This document shows, one piece after another, positions 25,289 to 37,464 of a DNA stretch of 64,000 nt. The notes below the pieces were generated by a model that had not been told where the DNA came from, ran no database searches, and saw nothing but the letters and a program-made list of their open reading frames with translations. A program made the translations under genes and the position numbers. Numbering within the stretch: position 1 is the stretch's first letter; every line of letters begins with the position of its first letter. The stretch comes from Ailurus styani (Eukaryota > Chordata > Mammalia > Carnivora > Ailuridae), in assembly GCA_002007465.1 (NCBI GenBank), contig LNAC01000031.1, forward strand, positions 6,009,157 to 6,073,156, written 5' to 3'.

Positions 25289-25510
25289 TACTGAAACATC
25301 TCTTAAGGCCATCTCTTCAGAAATATTTCCCAGAAGAAGGGTTATTTGCATGAAATCCTTAAGTATGAGTAGATACTTGGAAGTAAGGAGAGGTATTCTA
25401 GATAGAAATTTTAGTTGAATAAAGCTTGAACATTGAGTTTGATGTGAGAGAGAGAATATAAGACTAGAATACAAGAGATCATCAGGGACTGATGTGTCCA
25501 CTTAAGATAT

Positions 25511-25711
25511 GGGGAAGGACACAAACCATAAGAGACTCCTAATCTCACAAAACAAACTGAGGGTTACTGGGGGGTGGGAGGGTAGGGATAGGGTGGATGG
25601 GTTATGGACATTGGGGAGGGTTTGTGCTTTGGTGAATGCTGTGAAAGATGTAAGCCTGATGATTCACAGACCTGTACCCCTTGGGCAAAGAATAAAAATA
25701 AAATTAAAAAG
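25511..25711 (+). mobile_element. 5'-truncated L1 3' end, sense, within L2
   Basis: CATAAGAGACTCCTAATCTC, a G-rich tract, GTAAGCCTGATGATTCACAG and ACCTGTACCCC with an AATAAAAATAAAAT tail form the carnivore L1 3' UTR. AGATAT at 25505-25510 and 25712-25717 may be the target duplication. The 105-residue frame at 25509-25826 is this UTR read through and not a protein gene. Confidence 0.9.
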
Positions 25712-27549
25712 AGATATTTGTAAATTAAGGATTATGGAACAGCATCGAGCAGTTTCTAAAAGAGAAAATAACATGGTCAGATTTGTGTTTTGGAATATTA
25801 ATTTCTGGCATAATTCAAAAGAGTAGATTCAGTGACTGGTAATATACTATTGAAGTAACATATGTGAGCAAAAATAGTTTAATGAACTGAGGAACCAGTG
25901 AGCTTGTATAGAACTTGAGAGATACATAAGCCTATTACAATGATTTGACTATATGTGGGAAGTGAAAGAAACAAGTCAAATATAATAGCTGGGTTTCTGA
26001 CTTCTGTAATGGGGAGACGGTAATAACATTAACTGAGTTGAGGAGTACTGAAGAGGAGTGATCTTTTAACATTGAGGAAGTTGAGAATCTTATTTTAGAC
26101 ATGAAGTGCATGTGCCACCATACTCTTCCTAAGCCATTTGTTTGACAGTGCCTGTGATCCCACTTTCTGACTCTTCTCCATCATATCCCTGTTTCAGCAA
26201 GAGATGTGCTGGGTCATGCAGACACTTTGAAGAATTAATTTTGTGATAAGCCTAAATCCCTAGTTATAAAATTGCAAGAAAAAACATAACTAATCCTAAC
26301 ATTAATATATCTCCTAATGTCATCCAGATTAACTTATACTGTGATTTAACTTGCTTTTACTTTTGTATTTCCTTTTCTGTTAGCATGTTTGTCTTAGAAA
26401 ACCTACACTGAGACTGAGAAAAACATTGTGTTTAGTTGGATGAAGTCTGTTGACTGCCATTACATAATGTTGTAGAAAAGAGATCAAATTTATGTATATT
26501 TAATACGGTCACATTCCACATTTAAAATATTTCACAATATCATCCATGCTCTTCTCTCCCAAAGCAGTGACTGCTACATTTAACTTTTGAAATTTGCATC
26601 ATAGGGAAAGTATGCATGTATGTATTTTTTTAATAACAAAAACAGTTTTCTTATTTCTTTAATGAAGGTGGTATACTAGATGGTCTGAATTGGTCTTCCT
26701 AGGTCTTGAATTGATTCCATAATTCTTTTTTTGTAATAATTTTTTAATGACACAGCATGCCCACTTTAAGAAACCAAACTATAGGAAAATTTTGGTTTTA
26801 TTTCTCAAAACTTAATCTCATTCTTTCTCTTTTCCTTCTAATACTGAAATTTCCTCCTAATTACAAAAACATAACTGTTTTATAAAAGATCTATCACAGA
26901 GATGTTGTCAATACTGAATTCTTTTTGTATTAATGTATTCATTAAGAGATCATTAACTGCTTGGGGAATGGAGAGAGAAGGTTGCTATACTGAAGTGTTG
27001 ATATTAATTGAAAATGCAGAACTACTGAAACACCTGGCACATAAACACATTGAACAGCTTTTCATTTACTACATGTGTCCCAATTCAAAAATTTCAGGCA
27101 GTACATAGTCTCACCCATGTCCAGATAGGTATAAGTAAATGTCTTGTAGGAGGAGATTTGAATGAGAAGAGCTGGTATGGAGTAAACAGTACATACCTAG
27201 TTAAATAGATACCTTCTGTTTATAAAGGCATAAGCTAGATATTAGGATGGTCAGCCATGTGGATTGGGAGGAAAGAAAGATTGAGAAGAACAGTAGTTGT
27301 TCACTTAACACTTAACAGTGTTAAGTGGGAGTGAGGAAGCAGGCTTCAGGAAATAACCTCTTTGTTAGAAGGAATACGTACATTCCTGCTAGGATAAGGA
27401 ATAGCTTATTTGCTATTTCTCATTGCATTTGCATTTTTTAAACATTATTTATTCTAGGAGAGCAGCTCTTAGGCCTTTAGCTCACTTTGCCATCCTTCTG
27501 ATACCTCCTATTGCTTCTTGTAAAGTTATATCTGGAAATACGTTGCAAT

Positions 27550-27645
27550 ACAGCCTTGGCTTATAGTCCTACTTCTCTTACTAACTTGCTTTGAACCTTA
27601 GAAAAGTTATTTTGCCTAGTTAGCTTTTCCTTTCTCTTTTAGTGA
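27550..27645 (+). mobile_element. Possible MIR fragment, sense
   Basis: TTACTAACTTGCTTTGAACC followed by TTAGAAAAGTTATTTTGCCT resembles the MIR core. The rest is unrecognisable. Confidence 0.4.
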
Positions 27646-29332
27646 ACTAAGAAGGCATACTTAGATACCTTTGTTGCACTGATAGTTTTCAAGTATATAC
27701 AAGACAGATTTTATCTTTATAAGCCTCCAATTGAATAATGAGTATGAAAATCTTATCTATTGTTATAAAAACAATCAAGGAAAACTTGACCTAAATTTAC
27801 CCCTTATTCTTTGAGTGACATGTTTTATCAAAGATGCATTGATAACAGATGATTTGGTAGGAAAGTTATCCACTTTTTAGTATTAGTATTTTTTTAGCTT
27901 AGTATCTTATTGTGAATGTTAATCATAGCATTAGTAAAAGTAATTTCTTAGCTTTGTATCTTATTATGTCTGATTCTTCGGGAGGTGTAGTTGTTTTTGT
28001 CTGTTGGCAACATGGATTCACGCAGATGAAATAAAAAGTGCTTGTCTTTCCTGAGAGTATTTTCTCCTTTGGTGCACCATTCATTCAGATGCTAGCAATA
28101 TGAAGAGAAAACACAAATTGAAAAATGGAGCAATTTGTTGATAATTTTCATAAGGCTACATATTCATGAAATCATTCAAGATTTGCTGTCATAAGTTATA
28201 TAGAGAATGAGACATGATTTTTGAAAATGAATTTATATTTAGCCTAGTCTTTGTAGAAATTCCCAACCTTGATTTTAGTTTCCACGTTTTTGCTTATCCA
28301 GAAAAGTGCATATAACCATATTCATACTAGTATCTGATGCTCCAAGTCTTACATGGTACAAGATAATAACACCAGTAGGTAAAAACTACTCTTACTGAAA
28401 TCATAAATTCAAGAACTACTTACATATGAAAGAATTTTTAAAAATTGTAATAGGTAGAGGATGAGATGAAGGACCCATAATTGTATGGATAATTACTAAT
28501 TTAGCTTTTACACCAATTTAAATTCAATATGCCTTATATTAAAACTTTTTTTAAATGTATGAATTGAGTTCTAAGGCTATTCCTGAATTACATTTTGGGA
28601 TTAAAAGCAAGCAAGCAAAACAATTGGTGATTACTTGTTCTGTATAGATTTGAACAAAACATAGTCAATACTCTGTGTTGTTAATTTTTTTCTCTTCACC
28701 ATAATGACATTCCTCTTCTGAATTTGTTGAAAACAGAATTATGGTTATGAAGGGAATAAAAGGAAGAATATAGTTATGGTCCAAAGTATTCATTTTTCTT
28801 TTATAGCATTCAACCTACAGTGATCATATTTTACCACTGGGCAAAAGTTACACTCAACAAGTATACTTTTTTGATTACTTCCAGATAAAATTAATTTATT
28901 ATCACTTATAAATCTGCTCTTATCATTGAAAAATGACCAACTACATAAGCTTTATTTGTTGGTGATAAATGACAAAATTTTACTTGAGTTGTCGTTGTCT
29001 CTTAGCTGAGATTTATTCCTCCCTTTGGATTTCAGGAGGCAGAGAGTAAAACTAATTTCATAAAAAATTTTCTAAAAGTTTTCAAATCTATGTTGGCTTC
29101 CATAACCACTCACTATGTATTCTACCAATCACATAGTTTTAATGGGAATATTTTTTCTTACGAAGGGAAGGGTACATTTAGAAATATTAATAAAGAGATT
29201 TCAATTGAAAGGATTTAAAATATTTTATGGTTTTAATAAAGAAAAAAATGAGTTTTCAACTTGCTTTCATATTGATAGAGCAATAATTTTAATTTGCCTT
29301 TTAGTTTGAGTATTAGTTATTTCTAGACATGA

Positions 29333-29359
29333 TTTTAGTATTCCATAGGAATACTAAAA
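29333..29359. repeat. Perfect 12-bp inverted repeat with 3-nt loop
   Basis: TTTTAGTATTCC (29333-29344) and GGAATACTAAAA (29348-29359) are exact reverse complements around ATA. With one mismatch the stem extends to 29328-29364 through CATG pairs. Confidence 0.95.
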
Positions 29360-29688
29360 GCATGGGAAACATACTGAAAGAAAGTCAACTCATTTTTTAT
29401 TATCAACAGAAGTACCAATTTAATTTAAGAAATTATAAGTAAGTATTACTTAAGTAGCATTGTATTTGAAATGAAAGTTTAGTGGAATAGTCTTTGATTT
29501 TCCCATGTGTGTTTTTTTCCACTTCATTTCTTTTCTTTTTCTGCCATATTAACCTGAGGACAGTAGGCATTTGGAAAAGAAATTCATAAAAATTTAAAAA
29601 AATAATTTTGAGTTCAGATTGTTGTCTTTCAGTGGTCTTTTATATAAGAGCAAAATGAAATTTCTTCTCTTAAGAGTTGTGAAATACT

Positions 29689-29889
29689 GGGCGCCTGGGT
29701 GGCTCAGTGGGTTAAAGCCTCTGCCTTCGGCTCAGGTCATGATCCCAGGGTCCTGGGATCGAGGCCCGCATCGGGCTCTCTGCTCCGCAGAGAGCCTGCT
29801 TCCTCCTCTCCCTCTCTCTCTGCCTGCCTTTCTGCCTACTTGTAATCTCTCTCTCTGTGTCAAATAAATAAATAAAATCTTTAAAAAAA
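29689..29889 (+). mobile_element. CAN-SINE, sense, 18-bp TSD
   Basis: The near-consensus young element begins GGGCGCCTGGGTGGCTCAGT with GTTAAAGCCTCTGCCTTCGG and ends in A8. The duplication AAGAGTTGTGAAATACTG is perfect at 29672-29689 and 29890-29907. Confidence 0.97.
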
Positions 29890-30112
29890 AAGAGTTGTGA
29901 AATACTGTAATCTTTGATTGTTTAAGATAACATTGGTGCTTTTTATGTATTATGCAGATTCCTTAGATATAATTAATAATTGGGCATAGGTACTCAGTTG
30001 TTTATCTAGTGGAGTTATGTTTACCTAGAACAGTCCATTCTCACTTCCTTCTTTTTCTTTTTACCCCTGGCAAGAATATGTGTTTAATAAGAGATTGGTT
30101 CAATTAAGAAGG

Positions 30113-30320
30113 ATTTCTCAACTTCAGAACTATTGGCATTTGGGATCAGATTATTCTTGGTTATGGGAACTGTCCTGTGCATTGTAGGATGTTTTCCAGC
30201 ATCCCTAGCCTCTACCCTGTAGATGCCACCAGCATCTGCTCAGTTCTAACAGCCAAAATATTTCCAGACATTGCTGAAATTTCCCTAGAGGAGGAAAATA
30301 ATCCAGTTAAGAACCATTGG
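30113..30320 (-). mobile_element. MER20-type hAT-Charlie DNA transposon remnant, antisense
   Basis: TTTCTCAACTTCAGAACTAT, TGTCCTGTGCATTGTAGGAT, CATCCCTAGCCTCTACCCTG and TTTCCAGACATTGCTGAAAT, ending GTTAAGAACCATTGG, match the MER20 consensus in reverse complement over about 200 bp. Confidence 0.78.
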
Positions 30321-30344
30321 GTTAAAGATGAATGCAAAGTAACT

Positions 30345-30507
30345 TTTTTTTTTTTGGTATTTCAATTTTTTTTATTTTATTTTTTCAGTGATCCAAGATT
30401 CATTGTTTATGCACCACACCCAGTGCTCTATGTAATATGTGCCCTCCTTAATACCCACCACCAGGCTCACCCATCCCCTTTCCCCACTCCCTTCCATAAA
30501 CCTCAGT
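30345..30507 (-). mobile_element. 5'-truncated L1 3' end, antisense, 9-bp TSD
   Basis: A T-rich tail is followed by GATCCAAGATTCATTGTTTA, ACCACACCCAGTGCTCTATG and CCTTAATACCCACCACCAGG, typical of the carnivore L1 3' UTR antisense. AAAGTAACT is duplicated at 30336-30344 and 30508-30516. The frame at 30177-30509 spans MER20 and this L1 and is not a gene. Confidence 0.87.
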
Positions 30508-30679
30508 AAAGTAACTCTTTACTGTCGTGTGTGTAGTCTGGGATTTTGGGTGACCAATTTTTTTTTTTATAATTTTACTTGAATGGCAGGACTGAATTTG
30601 GACTACAACTCTATAGTTTTTAGACAATAACATTATTTGTGCTGATATTTTAGAAAGCAAAGTACTGACTACATACAGA

Positions 30680-30790
30680 AGATGTGGATCATTTGGAATA
30701 TTCACACATTGCCAGTAGAAGTATAAATTAACATTAACCACTTTGAAAACTGGAAGTATCCCTTAAAGTTGAATATACAACAGTTCCAAA
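30680..30790 (+). mobile_element. Possible ancient L1 ORF2-end fragment, sense
   Basis: TTGCCAGTAGAAGTATAAAT and ACCACTTTGAAAACTGGAAG resemble the decayed L1 ORF2 terminus. It may belong with the L1M fragment at 31740-32285. Confidence 0.4.
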
Positions 30791-31080
30791 TAAGAAAATA
30801 CACAATATTCTTTAAAGTAAATTTCATGTAACCTTTGGACTCTCATAGAATACTTTTGTTGATTTTTGCTGAACTCTTGAATCCATAGCTGTCCTGTGTG
30901 ATGTGGATGATAGTTGATATTTTCATTATGTTAACAATAATATAGAAGTGAGATAGCAAAAACATATGTCCAAACCTCACTAATATGTGAGTGCCTTGGA
31001 TTATAGTTTTCAAGTATTGGAGAAATATTTCCTTAATATTATATTTCACAGTGTAATAGCTACCGACAAGGCATGCTTTT

Positions 31081-31297
31081 CTTTTTGGAGATTTATTTAT
31101 TCATGAGAGAAGGGGGGAGAGAGAGAGAGAGCATGCATTAGTGGGGGAGGGGCAGAAGGAGAAGGAGAGAGAATTCTCAAGTGGACTGCATGCTGCGTGT
31201 GGAGCTGGACACAGGTCTTGGTCCCAGGACCCTGAGATCATGATCTGAGCTGAAATCAAGATTTGGATCCTTAACTGACTGAGCCACCCAGTCACCT
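31081..31297 (-). mobile_element. Older CAN-SINE, antisense, imperfect 13-bp TSD
   Basis: A diverged copy runs from GGAGATTTATTTATTCATGA to GAGCCACCCAGTCACCT. The flanks AAGGCATGCTTTT (31068-31080) and AAGGCACACTTTT (31298-31310) form a duplication with two differences. Confidence 0.93.
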
Positions 31298-31739
31298 AAG
31301 GCACACTTTTAAATTTAATCTGTATAACAGTGTTTTATCACTTTAAGACAAGACTATCAACAAAACAATAAATGAAGCCCTAATTTGTAGGTTTTGCCAG
31401 TTTCCGTGGTGTAGATGTAAAAAGCCATGCTTGATTTCAACCTGCCAGTGTGATGTCACTGAACACAGAATTGGTAATATATATAGTTTCCCATCATTAT
31501 GTAATATTTCTACCATGCAGATGCAATAGAGATATCTAAGAGCATAGATAATAGTAAAATATGGTAAAATAACTTGGAAGGAATGAGTATTTATTATATT
31601 TGATATAATTATCTTATATTTATTTTTAAGATTATATAATCTCATATTTAATAGTGGTTTTGTTTTGTAGTTGACTCACAAAATTCCTGAAAATTTAACA
31701 ATGGGCTCTCATGAACCAGTTTGAGCTAGCTCCAGCACA

Positions 31740-32285
31740 CCACAGTTTTTAACACGTATAGTCATAGCAGCACTATTGATGTAGCTGAAAACTGAAACTA
31801 TTTCAGTGCTCATCAGTAGGAGAATGGTAATTCTGATTATTGTCTAATTGTAATTATTATCTAAATATTATATAAATTCAGTTCTTAATTCTAATTATGC
31901 ATTCTAAATGTGCTATATTTATATAATAGAGTATTATATAATACAGCAAGAATGAACAAACTTACAACTACATGCAACAACATAGATGAACCTCTTAAAC
32001 GTACTGTCAAGTTAAAGAAGCCAGTCATGGAGTACAGATTGCATGATTCCATTTATACAGAGTTCAAAATGAGCTAAACATTTGGTGTTAGAATCAAGAT
32101 AGAGTTGATGCCTAGAAGAGTAGCTTTGTGGTGGGGGTTTCTGGGTGCTGGTAGTGTATATCTTTTAAAAAATCTTACTGTTTGTTACAGGGGTGTGTTC
32201 ACTTCGTGAAAATTCTTCAAGCCATGCACTTAAGATTTGTGCACTTTTCTATATGTAATATTGAAAGTTCATTAGAAAAAAATAT
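31740..32285 (+). mobile_element. Ancient L1M 3' fragment, sense
   Basis: AGCAGCACTATTGATGTAGC, TGCAACAACATAGATGAACC, ATTGCATGATTCCATTTATA and TGTTCACTTCGTGAAAATTC follow L1 ORF2-end/3' UTR order, ending near GTGCACTTTTCTATATGTAA. Confidence 0.7.
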
Positions 32286-32836
32286 TGGCTGAATTGAAAA
32301 TATATCTGGAAACTTTGAAGGATAACTTACTTTGAAATACAGCCAAAGCCCACTCTAACTTACCACAAGAGTTATGTTTTTTTTCCTCTTTCATGAATAT
32401 TCTGTGCTTGAATTGAAATACATGCCATTCTCTTGAACTCAGCGTGTGCACTTACTACATTACCTATGCTCTTGCTTTTCCTCGTATTTGAAAGTATTCT
32501 TCCTAATTTTTGCCTATTGGAATTTCTTATTACTCTTTCCACTTGTAAGTTGTTCTTGAATTGTTCAGGTATGATTCCAGCAGTTTCAGTAAGAGTAGTT
32601 TTTACCTACTGCTGCATATTTTACCATAGGAGTTGAAGATTAGTGTGAACATCTTTAGATAAACTTTTCTGGGTTCAGGAGTACTGGATGATTGCAGGTT
32701 CTGTGATTTGACTGCTGAATAAATGGACATTGTCATTTAAGACTTCACTATTGCCTCAAATGTAACCTCCAGTGTCATATCTTACAAGTTATTTCCATTA
32801 CCCTTAATGTAACCGTCCAGTACAAGCTCTCATAAA

Positions 32837-33024
32837 GGGGCACCCAGGTGGCTCAGTCAGTTAAGCATCTGCCTTCAGCTCAGATCATGATCCCAAAGGG
32901 TCCTGGGATCTAGCCCTGCAGCAGACTCTGCTTAGTGGGGAGCCAGTTTCTGCCTTTCCCTCTACTGCTCCCCCTGCTTGTACCCTCCCTATCTGTCAAA
33001 TAAATAAAATCTTAAAAAAAAAAA
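32837..33024 (+). mobile_element. CAN-SINE (older form), sense
   Basis: GGGGCACCCAGGTGGCTCAG with the older GTCAGTTAAGCATCTGCC head and TCCCCCTGCTTG interior, ending AATAAATAAAATCTTAAAAA. Flanks AAGCTCTCAT and AAGCTCTTAT are a diverged duplication. Confidence 0.94.
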
Positions 33025-33039
33025 AAGCTCTTATATAAA

Positions 33040-36000
33040 TGCCTTGTCATCATCTACATATTATCAAGCATATCTACAATCACCTCAGAAATAATTCTGA
33101 ATGGCTTGAAAATAGGGTAGACAAAGGGAAACTTCAAACCCTTTTTCCATTAAGAGATTATAAGTTACATACACCTTATTAGTAACTGATGATCAGCCAT
33201 AATCTAATAAAGAATTAGATGTCATTAAAGAGTAATAGGTTTTTAGGCCTTTGAATCTGAGAGTTGTTAAAAATCCAAAGATCAGTTTGAATTTAGATTG
33301 GATTGAACTGTGATTTCCTGTCTGGTCATGTAAGTGTCATAACCCAGCTAATTAGCAAAGATCAGATTGAGAGTACTAGTGTCTGTAACAGTGTGATATT
33401 GTTTACTTGCAGTACTCACCAGTCCACTTAGGTCTACACTTCAACTGGTATGTTTCTACCTGGTTTATGAGTATATGTCAAATGGCTTATAACAGCTGTC
33501 TGCCATATTGATGAGAATTAATTTGTACTTATGTAGTTGATAAACTCGTCTATTTTATATCTGATTCTAACCTACAATGCTTCTGACAGCCTTTATCTTA
33601 AACACTTCATTTCTGGGAGGTCCAATTTAAGCTTTAATTTTCTTTTCTAGTTTTAGAACAGCTTTAACTTTTCCAATTGTTTTATTTTATTTTGTTTTCC
33701 TGGTGGGTTGTAAAAAAAAATCAAGTTATTAGGTTGCTTTAAATTTTTTTAACAAGTAAAGTTCTTTTAACAATATTTTCTAATTCCTTTGGCATGAAGA
33801 AGCAATTGAAGAACAACTGTACTTTCCTAAGGCAACTTGTTTTTCTTTTACACTTCATGCCTCTGGTGTTGGCACTCTTGTTTTTACTAGTCTCTCTTGC
33901 ATACAGTATTTTACATTTTTACATTATAAAGGTTATAGGCAAATAGCCAGCTGTCACATTCTTGAGGTCAGATACAACTACTATATATGAGATGCTCTGT
34001 TTTGGCTTCATACTACTTGCCAGATTGCTAAGCAGATGTTCTAGGCTATAATTCAGGAAACTGGGACCTCTTGAAACATTCCCTCAGAGTCCCTTTTGAC
34101 ATCTCTGAATCATTTATTTAAAGGTAATTAGTTCTAGTGAAAATGAAAATGCCTTGATATGAAAAGAACAAAATTATTTTACCATGTTTGGGACTTACAG
34201 CATGATTAGGAACTTGATTCTTGATATGTATCTAATGGTAGAAAAGTATTAATTTTAACATAGGCATACATTACAATTAAGTACTTTTCCAGTTAATTTT
34301 CTTTTAACTTGGAGATTTTACAAAAAGGAATATTACAAAAAAAGGCTTTGTTTTTATAGACTTTAAGGATTACCAATAACTTTGTGCTACATTGAAGAAT
34401 TTATAAGCTTCCTGGTTTTATACAGAAAACGTACAAGGAGGCTGTAAGAATATTATTTCTTCTTTAATCTATCCCAGTACATGCCTTGGTATTTTTCTCA
34501 TATATTTCATCATATTTTTGTTGGTACTGTAAGTTTTTATAATACAAAACTCCTTTATCTATACTTGGAACTTTTATAAAATACTACTCTTCAATCCATA
34601 GTTTTTCTTGCCCTTTGTGTCCATTATTAACATATCACTTGCACAAAAGAAAAAAATTTAAACCAACTCTTACGATCTAAACAGTTGGAAAAACACATTT
34701 TTAAAAATTTGTTATGATGCATTCATTTAGGTCTCTTTAGCCATATTTAGATAATAAAGGAGCCACATAACTTGTGTTCATATCAATATATTTCACTTGC
34801 AGTATGCATTGTACTTTACAGAAGAGTGCTTTACACAGAAATGTATAAGATCCAATATCTCGTTATTGAGAAAAGTCTTAGGCCACCATATTTTAAGGAA
34901 GGTGAGAATAAATGGTAGGAATAAATATCTAACTCTCATTTATATTTGCCTATGGATGAATTTGAATTTACAGTTAATGTAGTTCCATCGGACATTCAGG
35001 GTACTCATAACAAACACTTCAGTCAAACTAATGAAGTCTCCATGAAAATTGAACTCTAAAATCACCTCTGTTCCTCCTTCAATAGTTCTTCCATTTTCTC
35101 CATTTCAAAGTTTGGATGAATGGCTTTACCATGAGACTGATGCAACAGACCTATCTCAGCAGTTCTTCAGAGTCATAGAAAAGGAATTAAGAGTGTTAGT
35201 TTACAAAACTTACCCTGGTTTCTAAGTCTAAGTGGATATATAACCTTAATTTTCCATAGCTTTAAGTTCCTAAGGGTTTAAAAGCTATATTACAGTAGGA
35301 AAAAACAGACATTGCTAATATATATGTTAGAATTGAAACCCAAGCAGAGGCTTCGTATCTACAGAAAATCTAAGCTTTGTGTAGACAAGCCCTCATTTGG
35401 GTAATTGATAACTGAATATTAGTAATCTCTATCTCTCTTTCCTTTCTTCTTTTCCTTTCCCCAGCCTTTCTATCATATACACATATAAATTAGCACATCA
35501 CAGTTCTAAGGTATCTAAATTACTATTTTGTCAATTCTAAAATGCACACTTTCTTCATATTTTAACACCTCTGAAATTGGGATACAACTGTCTTTTGTCC
35601 ACCCAAATTTAGAATCAGCTGAGAGAAAAAGAATCAGATGATAGAGATCAATAATCATTTTTATAGCTGATAAAATAATAGATTGGGAAGTAGGTTAGGT
35701 CTACCAGCCAAATAGGTTTGTCTCCCCAGAACTCAGCAGACTTACCCACAGACCCCCATGTGAAACTTATGGCACTGAGCAGTAGAGAAGAAAGTGTACT
35801 TTCTATGGACAGCTGGCTGTCCAGGTGGGAGGAAGAGGCTGAATCAGAAACAGCTGTGCGCGGATCCCATAGGATTTCTGCCCTCGCCAGGGAAGAAGAA
35901 GCAAGCAGGAGGAGCAAGGTGAGCATTATTAATCCACATGGACACTAGCAAGTTTCCCTCCAGCAGAGTAAAGCTGAGGTCTATAGTCTTGATATCACTC

Positions 36001-37245
36001 CAAAGCCTAGACCCTTGCCATCCTTCTCCAAGTTCTTCTCATTTGCTAGGCATGCTTTAAAAATACGGATTTAAAAATATGCGCCAGGACCACACTCATT
36101 TTTTATTCTGTCCTTTCTATCTCTGGGTTCCTCTTGGCCTCATCTTTCTACTTCCTTAAACTTTTCCTTGCTGCCAGCATCTACACAGTTCTTTTAGTTT
36201 CTTTGTGTTTTGGGGAAGTAGATCCTTTCCTGGCTGACACAAGGCTCTCTTCGTTGTGGGATGAGCCTTTTCCTCTCAATTATCTACATTCCAACATAGT
36301 TGAATCTACTGCATTGTGTGCTTCCTCTTCCTTTGCTTCTATTGTCCTGCCTAGATCCCTTGAGATGAGTTTGTCCTCACCTTAACTTCCCTGTTATCTT
36401 CACACCTCGCCTTTTACATTTGTTCTGTTGTACAACTTCTCCCCTGGTCTGTCACATGGCTACCTGGGCTAATAGAGTTTGCCTGTGCCAGAAGCTTGTT
36501 AGTAGTTTAAAAAAACTTCATTCGTGCCACATGTTGTTAATATCCTCATTTGGTCCCTGCATCCTGCCTTAGGATTGGCTTCTTTCTTGAAGAATTAGCA
36601 TTGAAGAAATTCACATTTGCATTTTATCACATCCACTACAGCCCATCTGGAGTGAACCATCAATCCACAGTGAATTTTTGCAGAAGAGGGATTTGCTGCA
36701 TGAAGCACCTAGATAAATGCACAAGAATGAGAGCAAAAGAAAACACTCTTTTTTATTTCCTTCAGAATGAAAGTTAAAATGTGCCATATTTGCCAGTGTA
36801 TAAGGCATATTAAAATTATCCTTAAACATTGGAAATTGAGTGAGGCAGGAAAAAAATCTTGTCTGTTCATGGAGTATGCAGTCATGGCTTAGCAAATGGA
36901 CGGTATCTTCAATGTATTGCATTCTATAGTTTTATACTGTGTTCTAAAATTTAATATCCTAGACTATGCTACTAAGGAAATTGATGTCTCCATTCATAAT
37001 CATGAAACTGATTCTTTAACAGAAAAGAGGAAAGTAACAACCCTTAGGAAATCAGAAAAGCTGGTCTTTAATAGTGAATAGGTCTTTAACCCTTCGTTAG
37101 TGAAACAGGATTAGGGCTTTACTTCAAATTTTTCTTCCTCTTGACTTGAGATTATTTTTCTACCAGCTGCATAAAAAGTATGTTTTTTTTCCCCCTTGGG
37201 TGGTAACAGATAGGTTGAGCTTTTTTTCTAATACTTAGTTGTAGA
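33040..37245. other. Intronic stretch without recognised gene or repeat
   Basis: About 4.2 kb of AT-rich DNA contains no family I can name. The part at 35690-36470 is less AT-rich and has overlapping short frames on both strands. One begins with a signal-peptide-like hydrophobic run, but no family is recognised and none shows the hallmarks of a gene. Confidence 0.5.
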
Positions 37246-37400
37246 ATGCTTATTCATTCATTCAACATATTTATTGACCATATGATTTATGTACAAGGTA
37301 GTTTTCTAGATAATGGGGATGTATCAGTGAATAACCCCAAATTCCTGCTGCCAGGGAGCTTTTCATTCTTCTGGAGTATCATGAAAGTTAGAAGGGCCTT
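37246..37400 (-). mobile_element. L2 3'-end fragment, antisense
   Basis: TTATTCATTCATTCAACATA, TTTATTGACCATATGATTTA and GGGGATGTATCAGTGAATAA are the standard antisense L2 end. Confidence 0.68.
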
Positions 37401-37464
37401 ACATGTATACAGTTTAATAGTTAGGAAATTGGTACTTTATGTAGTAACAATGATATTTTAATAT

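Larger units (their letters stand above)
24890..26080 (-). mobile_element. Long L2 relic, antisense, interrupted by a SINE and an L1 3' end
   Basis: It begins with the antisense L2 end (CAAGTATTTATTGAGGATCA, GGCACTGTTCTAAG, AGTGAATAAAACA). It continues after the SINE and again after the L1 insert with AACATGGTCAGATTTGTGTT and GCTGGGTTTCTGACTTCTGT, which follow L2 order. Both interruptions are younger than the host L2. Confidence 0.65.

Noticed and set aside
25509..25826. 105-residue plus-strand open frame
   Set aside because: Its first two thirds is carnivore L1 3' UTR and the remainder L2 relic.
35648..35948. Overlapping 92- and 76-residue frames, the minus one starting with a signal-peptide-like MLTLLLLLASSSLARA
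   Set aside because: Overlap on opposite strands is typical of chance in locally less AT-rich DNA. No cysteine pattern, family resemblance or promoter supports a secreted protein.
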